Positions 10,939 to 22,955 of a DNA stretch of 64,000 bases are shown piece after piece. Position 1 is the stretch's first letter; each line of letters starts with the position of its first letter. This DNA comes from Synaphobranchus kaupii (lineage: Eukaryota > Chordata > Actinopteri > Anguilliformes > Synaphobranchidae). The position numbers and the translations under genes were made by a program. Under the pieces are notes generated by a model. The model searched no databases, had not been told where the DNA came from, and saw nothing but the letters and a program-made list of their open reading frames with translations. The stretch spans positions 68,109,758 through 68,173,757 of the forward strand of contig CM056383.1 of NCBI GenBank assembly GCA_029718625.1. Reading direction: 5' to 3'.

Positions 10939-11842
10939 GAGGCCCTGAGACAAAAACATAGCCCGAGGCTCCAAAATTACAAAACACACCCATAATGGTA
11001 GACATGTGATTTCCATTACATCGCTACAAGATTACTTTATAAAATTCTCTCATGAAGGTTATATCAAGACCTGAAACGCATGGTTACACTGCAGAGACTA
11101 TAGACAGACTTCTCTAGAAGAACGTACATTATTTATTTTTTTGTCTTTTTTTTTCTTTCTCAGCAGCCTCCCACAGAAAACAATTTTCCTTCGAAAAGTC
11201 TGTCTTGATAAATGAGTCTTTTTGAAATGAGTCTATCCAAAGTTGTGTGGGGTAATCATTTGGACTGTACATCAAGCGCACGGAGACTAATCTACCACGT
11301 AGGAGGGCGGCGGGTCGGTCGTTGACGAAGGGAGAAATGACTGAGGGAGACGTCAACGTGGACCAACCATGTGTGAAATGAAAAGGTCAAGAGGTGCCAC
11401 CTTTGTTTTAGCTGTATAAGTGTTGAATCGATGAGTATCTGTCATTAATAAGACAACGTTGGATTCTGCCACTGTAGGGCAAAAACATCCATCACCTGAC
11501 CTCCTTAAGTCAACCATGGAACTTTACTAACAATATAAAAAATAACTATTTTATTAACTCTTGTGATATACAGCTTACTGTATATTCTACTAATGCCTGC
11601 ATTTCAGGATACTGGTCTGGATTGAAACAACATTTTCATTTCACAGTCAAACTGCATTTGTGACTTGAATGTAAGAAACGCATTGACTTGTTTGGACAAA
11701 TGTTGATTAAATCCTGGTAACTTAGAAATTCTTCTTATTTTGGTTGGGCAATTTTAATCCATCATTCTCCATAATTGTATTTTTATTTATCGTTATTTCT
11801 TTTTGAAAGAGGTTTGGAGAATATGTAAGAAAATCATGTGCA

Positions 11843-11916
<74 letters not shown>

Positions 11917-13465
11917 AACAACAGCTGTCTTTATAATGTTCTGTTTCGTCACAAACAAAATGGTGGTTATGGGATACATTATGGAAGATAAATTAGCCTG
12001 AAAAGGTGATTCTATAGTTCTCTGCAAAATTAATTATGACTACATCATAAAGCATAACAGTGAAGGTTCTGTCATTATACTATTTTTAATAATACTGCAG
12101 CTTTTTGTCTCCTATCTGCTCCCGTCCGTTATAAATGTTTCATAATCGCTGTTTGTCACGGGCTTTGAGCTTCTGTGCCACAGCATTGGAAAGGTTGAAT
12201 TTGCATTTAAAAAGGCCAAAGGTAAAAATCAATATAAACAAAAAGAAACTTGCCAAATGAAGGGATTTTGAGAGGAGTAATCTTGTTAAATTCACACATT
12301 ACATCTCAATGGATTTTTTTTTTTTGTTATTCTCCCCTGCTGCACTATGGCTTCCTCTGGATTTGCCCTCAGGACTATTAATTCACTCAAAAATTATTCA
12401 GTGTCTTTAATTAAAACACAAACTCCGAATAAATACGCCGGCAATTAACATTTGTGGATACTGAAGTACTTTCATTGCAAACCTCAAGTGTAGCAGCATG
12501 TTTTATTTTACCTATCCACTTTAGCTACAATCCACTACCTATTCCACAATTACTGTTGAATTGTGTTTGGTACTGTTTGGTCACGTATTTAACAGTAGGG
12601 TGTCATTAATCAAACTGGTCTTGTCTAAATAGCGCAACTCTTCTTTTTATATACAAAAGCGCTTTAAACCAGATGTGCGCCCCCAGGAAAGCTCCAGTGC
12701 CTGGCTTATTTTAAAACCACCTGAATGTTGATTCTGGTGTAAATATCCCCAGACCAAACATTCACCTATCTTCAGAAAAACACACAACGCGAGCGGAATC
12801 ACAAACAGTAGCCACACACCTAGGGGACTAATTCTTAATGGAATGGAATTCATTACCGGAATACTAATGGTGTCATTAGTATGACTGGAACTCTGCCATC
12901 TTGTTATTCAGGCATTTACAGAGGAGTGACTTCAGAATAAACTGCTCAGATGCAATGTACATGAGACTCCACATCTCGTGTTAATTATGAGGATGGTTAT
13001 GAGGAGTTCCAGCTCACTGCACATTTGAGGCAATTTCTCACATTATACTGATATCCAATCCTATATTTGGACAGCAACCTATGAATTATGGACTAAGCAG
13101 TGGTGAGGTTGGGAGATGAATATTGGCGTAGGGAGGGTACAGGGAGTATTTCTCAAAAGAGGATAGAACACCAAAGGCTATTTAGAATACCCCCTTCCTA
13201 AAACTCAACTGTAATTCAACCTAAACAATTTTGGACCAGCTGAAGTCCAAAACCAGTGTCCTGAGCCAGATGCATATTTTCTTACTAAAGTTTTCAATGT
13301 CCCTTTTCTAGTATGTTCCTACATATGCGACTGTGACTTAAGGGAGCCGTCTGCCTGTCAGTTTTTTTGACCGATGAAATAGTTTAAAAGGATCCAAGGC
13401 TAGAATGTAATGTGGGCACCAAGGATGTTTCAGATAATGTATGGAAGGTGACACTCGGATTGAGG
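10939..13465. other. Unique AT-rich DNA
   Basis: No gene seen outside the ATT microsatellite at 11848-11914. The remainder is AT-rich with short frames only. Confidence 0.5.
11848..11914. repeat. ATT microsatellite, about 22 copies
   Basis: Uninterrupted ATT run. Poly-Ile and poly-Asn frames across it are artefacts of the trinucleotide. Confidence 0.97.
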
Positions 13466-13469
13466 CTAT

Positions 13470-13860
13470 TTAACCGTCTCACAGATGTGGCGGAGGGCGG
13501 GTGAAGGCCTTTGGGCCACTTCCCGCCATTTAGGGCGTTCGCCGAAGCGTGAACGAGCACCGTTTGAACGACTTCGCCTCCGTGAAGGACAACACCGCTG
13601 AGTGACATTGCTCAGCGTTACGCCGCCATTACGGCTCCCGCGGGGGCCTCGGTGGCACACACTTACAGCTCTTTGTCCTGCGCTGTCGGCGACCGTCTGT
13701 GAGAACATCCTACCATTAGCTCCCGTCCGCGTGTCATCCAAGCATAAAGTCAGCCGTGAGGGCCCGGTCTGGTTCCCCCCGCCTGATTTAATGGCGAGTT
13801 GCACGCGGAGGCAGAACGGCTGACGAACTGGCTCTCTCAACACACGAGTGGACCCGTGTC
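13470..13860. promoter_or_regulatory. CpG-rich block, possible CpG island
   Basis: About 350-390 bp with dense CpG dinucleotides (examples: 'gggcgttcgccgaagcgtg', 'cgccgccattacggctcccg', 'gctgtcggcgaccgtc') in otherwise CpG-poor AT-rich DNA. Frames on both strands (125 codons minus, 73 plus) can follow from fewer stop codons in GC-rich DNA. No TATA or recognised exon is seen. It may be an unmethylated promoter or enhancer of an unseen transcript. The regulatory role is inference. Confidence 0.35.
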
Positions 13861-15604
13861 TGCCAACGTGAAATGGATGCCTGGTGTTGATATGGCAGAA
13901 GTGGCTGAGAAGTAGGGATGTGTTCCAGGCATGAGCCCAGTGTGGCCGGGAGCCACACTGGTCTATGGTATTCTGCCGGGAGAGTGGGCTTTTAACAGAA
14001 CCTGCTGAATTAAGCCAGGTCCATTGAAATGCAACAGCTTTTCAGTTGCTTTTCAAAAAAAACAAGGAGCTGGATTCAATGAACGTCTGTCCTTCACCTT
14101 GAGTGTTTTCCTCCTGTTTTCTTTTTCCTTTCGTTTTTCAGCAATCACCATTGAAACTCTCTGAGCTCCGATCACTTCTTTTGCATGAGTTTTAACACTG
14201 GCTGTTACTGAACGAGTGCAAACACGGTGGTGCTATTTTCCACGTCTTTTTAATTTGTTAACCTGAATAATGTGCTTTTTTGCTCTTGGGTAATAAAACC
14301 GCCACCATGGACCAGGGATGCTTAGCGATTACAACAAATTACGGTTAATTAAAGGCAATTTTCTCCAAATGTGGTGCTCTCCAAAGCAGCAATTTTCTCT
14401 ATAACAGCATGCCGGAGGATTAAAAAATAAAAATAAATATAAAAATAGCACTGTGATTTTACTGAGGGTTATACAGAGAAACATAAAGGAGAAGAAAGTA
14501 ACAGCAGGAAGCCACATATTTGCTATCACTTTCAAATGTCCTTATGTACTCCGACACAATCACCAAGTGGCTGAATAGAAGATTAATCCCCATAAACGTT
14601 CCTTTTTTTTGCTTGTATGATGTACATTTGATAATGATTTGAAAGATGATTAACTGTAAATGATTAATTGTACACAAGGTAACACTTGAAATGACTGAGT
14701 TTGGATAAATGCTTAATAAAACATTCATAATTGCATTGCAGGTTATTATTTCATGCAAGGAGGACACACTGGTTTTGTGTAAAATTGGGCTCAATGGAGC
14801 ATTGAAAGAGTTAATGTGGATAAATGTACTTAATACATATACTGAACATATTGTGAAAGTTGACTGTTGACGTGTAAATAAACGTTAAAAGTATTAATAA
14901 ATATTTCATTTCATCATCATATTCACCAAGTGTATTGCTTTCCAGGGAGATAAATGCCTTTAAGGCCTCATACATGCATTAAAACACGTTTACAGCTTCT
15001 TAAAAGTGTCATATTCACACTGTCAGTGGTTTTATTTAAAAACCCTTCGAGAAAGGATCGGAAAACGTTGCGGAAAACCCTTAACCTTCCTAGCATTTTA
15101 CTGCTATTTGTGTTAAGGTTTTGTTATCAGTCAATAATAAAAATGTAAAAAAAAAACTCAAAGGTTTCTTTCGGATGTCTTAAAGGCATTTGCTGAAGAA
15201 ATATACTATATATAATATATAATTTGAAATTATACAAAAGCAAGAAGGAATTTTGTGTCATATAGACTCCAATATACTGTAATAGGAAGGTTAACTGGAT
15301 TTAGCTGTGAGTGTGTACAGAATCGGTTGCTGAGGCATCATAAATAAATGACCTAGCGTTCCATTGTGGATACTCCTGAGTTCTGTTGGAATTTCAGACA
15401 TCTTCACAGATAATTTGACAGTTGAAAATATTTTATTGGCTCAATGTTTGTTTGTTTTTTGTTTTTTTCCTCACCAAAAGTCATTTTCATCTGTGACCTG
15501 ACGTGGTGCATCTCCGTAAAAAGTGGCAAATCAATCCATGTTGCTTATTTATTATTATTTTTTTTTTCAACTGTAAACATATAATATCACCAAACAAAAT
15601 ATCA
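13861..15604. other. Unique DNA
   Basis: No gene seen. A small perfect hairpin ('ccagtgtgg' / 'ccacactgg') lies near 13937-13961. The rest is AT-rich with homopolymer runs. Confidence 0.5.
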
Positions 15605-15605
15605 A

Positions 15606-15748
15606 GGGCCTGATTCATTAAGATATTAAGATATGTGCCAAGCATGTGCAAAACCTTTTAGGCACCAAATCGTTGGTCGTGTTATTAGTTTTGCGTGTGC
15701 TAAAAGGTTTTTTGCATATGCTAAAGGTCTTAGTAAATCAGGCCTCAA
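15606..15748. mobile_element. Foldback MITE (about 143 bp)
   Basis: The two ends are imperfect inverted copies: 'ggcctgattcattaagat' on the left and 'ggcctgatttactaagac' read from the right. Internally 'gcaaaaccttttaggcac' pairs with the reverse complement of 'tgtgctaaaaggttttttgc', so nearly the whole element folds. Flanks 'tcaag' and 'tcaaa' may be a worn target duplication. Superfamily uncertain. Confidence 0.7.
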
Positions 15749-18700
15749 ATCTGCTGTGGTGCATTGAGCACATTCTAGGCTTTGAAATCCACAGAATGCA
15801 TTCAAGCAATGTGTACGAACAGGTCAAGGTATTGAAAACCTCTCAACTAAAGCGTTTCTGAAACTAAAACCAAACCAAAACCGCCAGTGTGTACGAGGCC
15901 CTATTATGATCAGAAAGGTTATTGACATTGATTAAGTTTTTCGTCAAAAAAAAAACAACAAAATTGTGGTGAATTGATTGCCCACTTAGGGTCATCCAGC
16001 TTTATGTAATTTGGACGTACAGTATATTAAATCACAAACAACCATGACAACACGCGCCCCTGGAGACCTTCATCTCCTCAGCTTCCCTACAACCCTTTCC
16101 CCATTGAGTCACACTCACAAACAGAGAGGCAAGCAAACCTCACAGTTCAGAGGTGTCTAATAAGTATTCACTGTAAGACTGCCGTTGCCTGCAGGAGGAA
16201 AATCAATTGTGCGCTAATGGAGCTGATTAGACGCTTCTACATTTAACTCCAAGCAGCATTAGGCTTCCTGGATGCATAACAAATAGAAGCTGGTGCACGG
16301 ACAGATCCAAGGGGCGTATGAGCGGTTTCCACTGTCAGAAGGCTCTGCTGCTTTAAAATTGAGCTCTTTGGCTTTCCATAGCATCTTCCCTCAAGTTTAA
16401 GTAGTGATTAAATTGTGACTGACTGGGAGAAGGTTTTCACGAGTTGTGGTGTTTAATAAGGATTTAATTTTCAGTTTCAATTGATATTAAATACTATACG
16501 TATATTTAAAAAAAACACTCCTAAAGGGTTGGTAATTCAGTGATACAGTACTGAATTTTAAACATGTACACATAAAACGACATGAAAAGACTTCTGTTAA
16601 TTGAACAATATAATAGATTTGTTGCTGTACTCTGAAATTAATGTAGCTCACTAGAATTCCATGAAACTTTGGGGAGTTGAGTTTGAGTCCTGGCTGTGTC
16701 AAATAGCAACTGATTTGTGAATGTGTAAACATAGAGTGTAGAATTGTTGTTGTTTTTAATCCACCCAATAAGTAGTGTAGAATTAACCCCAGTAAAAGAT
16801 ATAAACTGGAAAATGCAAGCGTTACACTGCTCCTCGGCATTGGATTTCCTTCAGATGCAACACTTTCATTTAGTTCTGTTCACAGAGTTGACCCAGCATC
16901 AATGTGCAGCCTGTTTTCATGAAAGGCTGTGGTGTGGTTGATGTTGCTATGTGAACTGCTGTTTAATGATAAAGCTCGGATTATGATTAGAGAATGCCAG
17001 GTTGCCGGGGGCAACTGAAAATGTGAGTCAGCAAGCCTCAGAATTCTGAGGTAAAGGGTACCGTTTGAGAAAGTCTTTAAAAAAAAAAAAGACTTCCCCA
17101 AAAACTCAAAACTTTCAGACAGGGAAACGATCCAACCAATGACAAATTTGAGGGCATTTCCTTTGCTCTTTGCAGCAGGTATGCATTTTTATAAGCCAAT
17201 TTATTTAACTTGAAAATGTGACGCCTAGCTTGCCTGCAAAGTAAAATGGTGTCCTAAACTAAACTTATTTCACTCTAAAACATATAAAGTAGCTAACTGT
17301 TGTTGTGAAACACACACACGAGAAATGGTAGCTAAATAGCTAGTGGCTAAATTGCTAGCTAGCTTGCCATCCAGGTAATGATATCTAAGTGGCACATGCA
17401 CAGATAGACTCCAGCATATTGAAGCATATGCCTCCTGCCCTGAGACAGGAAAAGTGTCATTTTGGCTGCAGCAATTTGTTTAAAAAAAACTAACCGCAGG
17501 GGTCCTTTATTATTTTGAAAATATGGCACCCAAAAAGTCTGTGCACGACCCTGATATCTATGCAACAGCAAGTTTATTACACTCTCAGAAAGAAAAGGTA
17601 CGAAAGGCAGCTAAATAGGTACAAACGCTTGTCACTGGAGTGGTACCATATTGGTACATAGAATTGTACCCCTAGCCAGCAAAATATAATTAATTTGTAC
17701 TTTTTTTTGCTTGAAAGGGTACTTATTAGTATTAAATATTATACTGCACCACATATCCGTTCTCAAAATGAGAGCCAATTAAAATCAGACATGGGGCCTG
17801 CCTTGTGCATATGCAGTTTTCAATGTGCTGTTAAAAATATGAGCACTTCAAGGGGCTATATAAATTTAATATGACTAATGGGAAATATAGTTCCACAATA
17901 TAGAGCATTGCATTGCATGTTCAGAATGGCAGTGGTGCACTGAGTTTGTTGAGAGAAAGGACAGGAGAGTGATTGACACTGGGAGCGCCAGCGGACATTT
18001 TAAACATGGTACAGACCATCCAGCGACCATAAATTACTAAAGGTAAAATTATGCATAGAACTCCTCCTTAACTTAAGATGTAACCTAAATATAAATGATG
18101 GGAGTTGACTGTTGCACATTGTACAGTTCACTGAACTGCAAATTTAGTTTTAGGGAATTTACAAGTTATATGGTCATCTATAACAATGGTAGTCATTAAT
18201 GACAATGTCAAAGGTAAGTTTAGGTTAAACTAAGTAACAGGCTACAATAAATATAATGAAAATGGAGAATATTTTGTCTATTCTTATTGACCACTTGCAT
18301 TAAATTCACTTTCTTGCCACTTCATGATTACAATAATAATCATTAGGGATAAACCCATCACTCAAATTTTTGACATAGATATATTTAAGCTTACTAACTT
18401 TTTTTTTTGATCAGCTGACTCATATGGATTTGTTACAGCAATGGTGGTATTTTTAGCACCTTTTTCCTTAGATGTGTACAACTCATAGTCACACCGTTGC
18501 AGTGTTGCGGTACACAAAATTTGTGGTAGCATGTACGGTTGGGGGCATTACTGAATTACACTGCCAACTTGCAGCATTTTTGTTACTTGGCTACTCTAGA
18601 CTACTTGAAAATGACTACTTTAAAAATGTTCAGGTGCTAGGTCAATATAAAATTTTAAAACTGTACCTTCACTGCTCAACAAACTGAAACAAAACTATAG

Positions 18701-20137
18701 CACTGCATGCCAATCAGTTCTAGCACTATATGTCCCTTGCTACAGGGTTAAACTTTGGTCTTAAAAGGACCTCTTTTCCCCACACTACATCATGCTGTCA
18801 TGCTCTGCTTGTCTGTCACAGAGTTTATTTGGAAATTCGGCCAATAAGTCTAAATAGCCTTTCTTCCAGAGCACATCATATTGTGCTCCATTAACAGCAG
18901 TTAAAAAATACTGGGAGCTGACACTTCAAGGGTCATACATTGGGTGCGGAAGTCATATATTTGGGGGATGTGTCCCACTTTCAATAGCAGACCTGATTAT
19001 TCTCATCTCCAAGTGAATGCACTATTTTCATAACGTAAATCTAGCATTGGACAGTAAAAAAACAAAAACAAGTCCAGTTCATACTTGTGAGAGAATTGTA
19101 ATTCCACCTGGCTGGTAAAACTCACTAAAACAACCTTTGCTTTGGTCTATTTAAAGGCTTATGATATGGTATGTCATTATACACATTCAATAAACACAGC
19201 GTATGCAGATAGAAAGAAAATAATATGATTTGTAGTATATCTGTTTGCATTATTTTTGTCAGCAATCAACATTTTGATTCCAATCAATATCTACACTAAA
19301 TATGGACATTTGCGAAAGCTGAATTGCATGTACATTCTCTGCCTCCTGACTGCTTTAAAAACAGAAACTTAATCAATAGATAGCAATGTATTTATTGACT
19401 GTTTTGTGACCATATAAATGAGTAATGCATCAGCCCGGTCACTGCCAAGAAGTGCATCTATTGATATAATCTCCATCCATGTCTCTAAGTCCATCTGCCT
19501 GAAATCCATCATTTGTGTCTGTTTTTCACCAGTCTCCTCTAGTTTTGTCGAGGTCACGAAATTTCCATGAACTCAGTAATGAGTATATCAAAGAGGACCT
19601 GGCAAGGAAAGATTCAATTGCAAAGCACAACCCAGAATCCTTTGCGCAACCTTTTTAAAAACCATTTTGAGTACCAAGAGGATTTATAAGGAGTGGTAAG
19701 GGATTCGGGGTACAAAACTGTGGAAGGGGGACATTTACATAATATGCGCGTTGGCAACTGGGATAACCTCAATGAGGACTTGTATCCTGGGCTTATGCAA
19801 TATCCACAGCATGTTGATGGTAATAAACATAGGTCGACTCTCGCCATTACCGTCTGCAATTCATTGGAATAACTTATTGAAGTTGTTTTTTTTTTTTGAT
19901 TTACAATAAGGATGCCGGTTTTCCTCCTTTCTGCTCTATCACTGATTCCAGACTGCCCTGTGAAATCGAAAGCGTGTTATAGTAAGTAGCCTTGACTCCT
20001 CATGGGAGCATAGCCATGCATACTCACTGTAGAGCTTATTTTGTGTCCCAAACACACAGAAAAGCTGTGACACCTTTCTGAAACTGCTGATGCTTTTACC
20101 AACTTGCACCTGGCAGAGGACATGGGGGCAGCGGGTT
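15749..20137. other. Mostly unique AT-rich DNA
   Basis: No gene recognised. Positions 17578-17735 resemble a worn dispersed DNA element. Local GCTA motifs occur near 17330-17365. Frames are short. Confidence 0.45.
17578..17735. mobile_element. Possible worn DNA-transposon fragment
   Basis: It begins 'acactctcagaaagaaaagg' and contains repeated 'ggtac' motifs with 'cttgtcactggagtggtacc', a pattern I associate with a dispersed fish DNA repeat. No clean terminal inverted repeat or target duplication could be fixed. Confidence 0.3.
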
Positions 20138-20164
20138 CACGCACGCACGCACGCACGCACGCAC
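20138..20164. repeat. CACG microsatellite, about 7 copies
   Basis: Tandem CACG tetranucleotides followed by a short AC run. Confidence 0.9.
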
Positions 20165-20779
20165 AGACAAACACACACACCCCAGGCCCATGATGAAAGG
20201 CAGTACTACGGTGGACTGGAGCGCCGTTTCCCATGCAGATGTGGTCTCCTCGCGACTGGCAAACACAGGCCACGCAGCTAAAAATAATTAACACCGCATC
20301 CACTCAGATCTCCACGGGGGGATGACTGCACTCTCTCCACAGCGGATTACGGTTCGCTTTTCATTCGTTTTCATTTCAACAGCAGGGTTTTCTCTCCTGT
20401 CTCCTGCCTTTGCGATGAATATTCAATGGGCCCCAGCAAGTGCGCGGGAGCAGGGCTAAACTTGGCTGGGTGATGGTCACTTCCCTTTGCAATTTTGTAC
20501 GGGTTCGGACAGCACTGTGAAAAGCAGGTGTTTCGAAGCAGGCCGCCATTCCAAATAAAGTCTGCTTGCCATGTCTATCAGTAAAAGAACATGGCCCTGA
20601 AAATATGATTTCTCAATAACGAAAAAGAATGGTACCAAAGACGCATTGTACCAAATATTTAAAGGATGCTGCAAATTTTTGGCCACTCTACCTGCCACAA
20701 TTACAAATAATGGCCAGCTTTTGGTTCATTGTTTAGGCTGAGGTAGCTAGGGGAGGTTAAGACGAGTTTAATAACTGAC

Positions 20780-20960
20780 TGTTACGACCCTGGCTTGAAG
20801 GGCCGCAACACAAAGGATTTCAAACACAAAAGGAGACGGTTACAAAAATTTGTCTATTAAAATATGAAAATAAAGAGGCATGAAACAAGGGGAAAAGGGT
20901 GCTGGCGAAGTATAAGCAAACAAGAAACAAGACAACACAAGATCGGGAATCCAAAGAGAC
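20780..20960 (-). mobile_element. LTR fragment, probable R-U5 end
   Basis: The left border TGTTACGA matches the left border of the complete minus-strand LTR at 51759 (TGTTACGA). Read on the minus strand it would end 'ccagggtcgtaaca', with an AATAAA-like region on the plus strand as 'tatgaaaataaag'. The other end is missing, so this is a truncated LTR. Exact right boundary uncertain. Confidence 0.45.
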
Positions 20961-20961
20961 T

Positions 20962-21060
20962 ATGGGCGCTTTCACATACGGCTCTCTCATCCATTTCCTG
21001 GAGCGTTTAGCGGCCTGATCCGTTTCAGAATGCATATGTGAAAGGGAACCGAACCCTGGC
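20962..21060. mobile_element. Possible end of a DNA transposon
   Basis: The start 'tatgggcgctttcacatacg' resembles the ends of fish DNA transposons with 'gcgctttcacac' termini, and 'atatgtgaaaggg' follows in inverse sense. No matching far end was located, so the assignment is tentative. Confidence 0.25.
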
Positions 21061-22594
21061 CCAAGCGGATCCTGGTACCTGTCGCGGAGGTCTGTCCAGG
21101 ATACGATTCCTGGTACCGGTTATTATGACACAGTGCGTTTCCGCGGGACTCGCGAGCTCCCGACATAAAAAAGGGGATGTTGTTCTCCATTTTGGCTTTG
21201 AAGTTACTTATTAACCGTTACAAAGAATAGATGCACACCTGTAGAGAATGATAGATGCCATCACGTCTACGCGCTGGTGTAAATTTTTTAAAAATGAGAC
21301 CAGAGGATCCTAACTCTTCTTCTTCTGATACTGCACGGTAAAAGAAAAAAACCTCATTATCAGACGAATTCCGAGTTTCAAAGGGACACACTTGGAGAAA
21401 TATCTATGTTGACAGGTGCGTAGCAACGAATGCCAGGAGCAAGACATCCCATAATGAGCGTTGAGGGGATGCAATGTTTGGCCCCGGTTTGTTTCCAGGC
21501 AAATACAACCCAAGCGGAATGAAAGTTAAAGCGCTCACATTATCTTCCCCTGGGAGCACCCTGGCACAATCCTAAAGTAACGGAGAGAAAGCAATACCAC
21601 AGACAGAAAGTTCCGGGCCTCTAAATGAAGTGTGGGCAGCCAGAACTCTAATTCATCTAAAAGGAAACAAATCAATGGGAAGTATATCCCACCTGGTACT
21701 GTGGCATTCCGTTTAGAGAACCCATCTATCTCCGGCCTTGTCCCCATTCCCTATCTCCCTTCCTTAACACCTCCATCCAAATGTAGCCCGGGCTAAAATG
21801 AAACACTTGACTCGAGGCAGCCACTCGGTTTTCCATCACCCACCGCACAGCCGGAGCTATAGCACATGACATAGAGCTGCATTATCACACCTTATCTCCC
21901 CGCTGATGGTGTCTGCTGCGTTTCACTTTGCAAAAAAAAAACTAAAATGGGAAAGGATATACCGTGTGATGTCGCGACCAAAATCTCACAGAGCAGGAAG
22001 CCTGAGAGATATACATATCTATAATTGAATTATTTCACTTCCAGAATTTATGGACGCATTGGAACGGAGATCACGGCAGCTTGGCTGCCAGAAGCTGATT
22101 GATTATTTATTTATTTATTTTTACTGTGCTGTCCAGAAACACAACTGAGAGTATCCTTTAATTAAACACATTCCACTGCTATTCCTAACAATGAAATGCA
22201 AAGACCTCTTGCATAGATAGAGTGTCTTCCACGCATACATCTTCAGAACTCTGTCTCCGGGACACTGCCTTGTTGATTGTGTTTGAAGGACAGTCGTGAT
22301 AAATCGCCACTATAAAGGAGCCTTCTATGATAAAGAGACGAATCCATGACGATCAAATCCAACATTAATCAAGTGTTGAATTATGAAAAAAAAAAAGAAC
22401 TTTCATTAAAAGGCAGGCAATTAATCACACTTACCATTGGAGCCACACATGACTACCTTGATTCAATTTCAGAATTATACCTTTCCTACAATCTAGAATG
22501 GGCCTCTTGTTTGGTTTGATTTTCAGTGGTGACCTTCTTTATGATAATTTATTTTTCAACATTTAAATATTTTCCCTTACAGAAAAAAACTGTT
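21061..22594. other. Unique DNA
   Basis: No gene seen. Short TTTA run near 22100-22120. The reading frames present are short and unconvincing. Confidence 0.5.
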
Positions 22595-22682
22595 GACAGG
22601 CAAACGCAATTCAATTGTAAAGTAGAAAAAAAAACGTACATGTTTTTTTTTCTACTTTACAATTGAATTGCGTTTGGCTGTC
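22595..22682. repeat. Foldback hairpin, 41-bp arms, 6-nt loop
   Basis: Arms 22595-22635 and 22642-22682 are reverse complements with one mismatch ('gcctg' versus 'ggctg'). Each arm ends in a nine-base A or T run at the loop 'gtacat'. The very high arm identity implies recent formation or gene-conversion-like upkeep. It lies about 40 bp from the SINE at 22724. Confidence 0.9.
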
Positions 22683-22723
22683 AGTGTGAAAGTGTCAATT
22701 GCTATACTATGCAATAAACATCA

Positions 22724-22955
22724 CATTACATTACATTATAGGCATTTAGCAGACGCTCTTATCCAGAGCGACTTACAGAACTTTTTTTTTATCATGTTTT
22801 ACATATTATCCATTTATACAGCTGGATATATACTGAAGCAATTCAGGTTAAGTACCTTGCTCAAGGGTACAACGGCAGTGTCCTACCTGGGAATCGAACC
22901 TGCAACCTTTCGGTTACAAGACCAGTTCCTTAACCATTATACTACACTGCCGCCA
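22724..22955 (-). mobile_element. tRNA-headed SINE with LINE-type TGTAA tail
   Basis: On the minus strand it starts 'ggcggcagtgtagtataatg' (box A-like 'tagtataatggttaagg'), has a box B-like 'ggttcgattcc' and ends 'gtcgctctggataagagcg' plus 'tctgctaaatgcc' and 'tgtaatgtaatg' repeats. The tail matches the LINE-2-clade 3' tail known from eel UnaL2 and its partner SINEs, which such SINEs use to borrow the LINE reverse transcriptase. Nearly full length and the best preserved of three copies here. Confidence 0.85.

Noticed and set aside
9730..11016. Apparent 428-, 346- and 247-codon repeat proteins
   Set aside because: The 21-bp unit is a multiple of three and lacks stops, so every frame is open on both strands. 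No initiation or homology supports a protein.
11722..12027. Poly-Asn / poly-Ile reading frames
   Set aside because: They arise from the ATT microsatellite.
13466..13843. 125-codon minus frame in the CpG block
   Set aside because: GC-rich DNA has few stop codons; the Arg/Ser-rich product has no recognisable domain.
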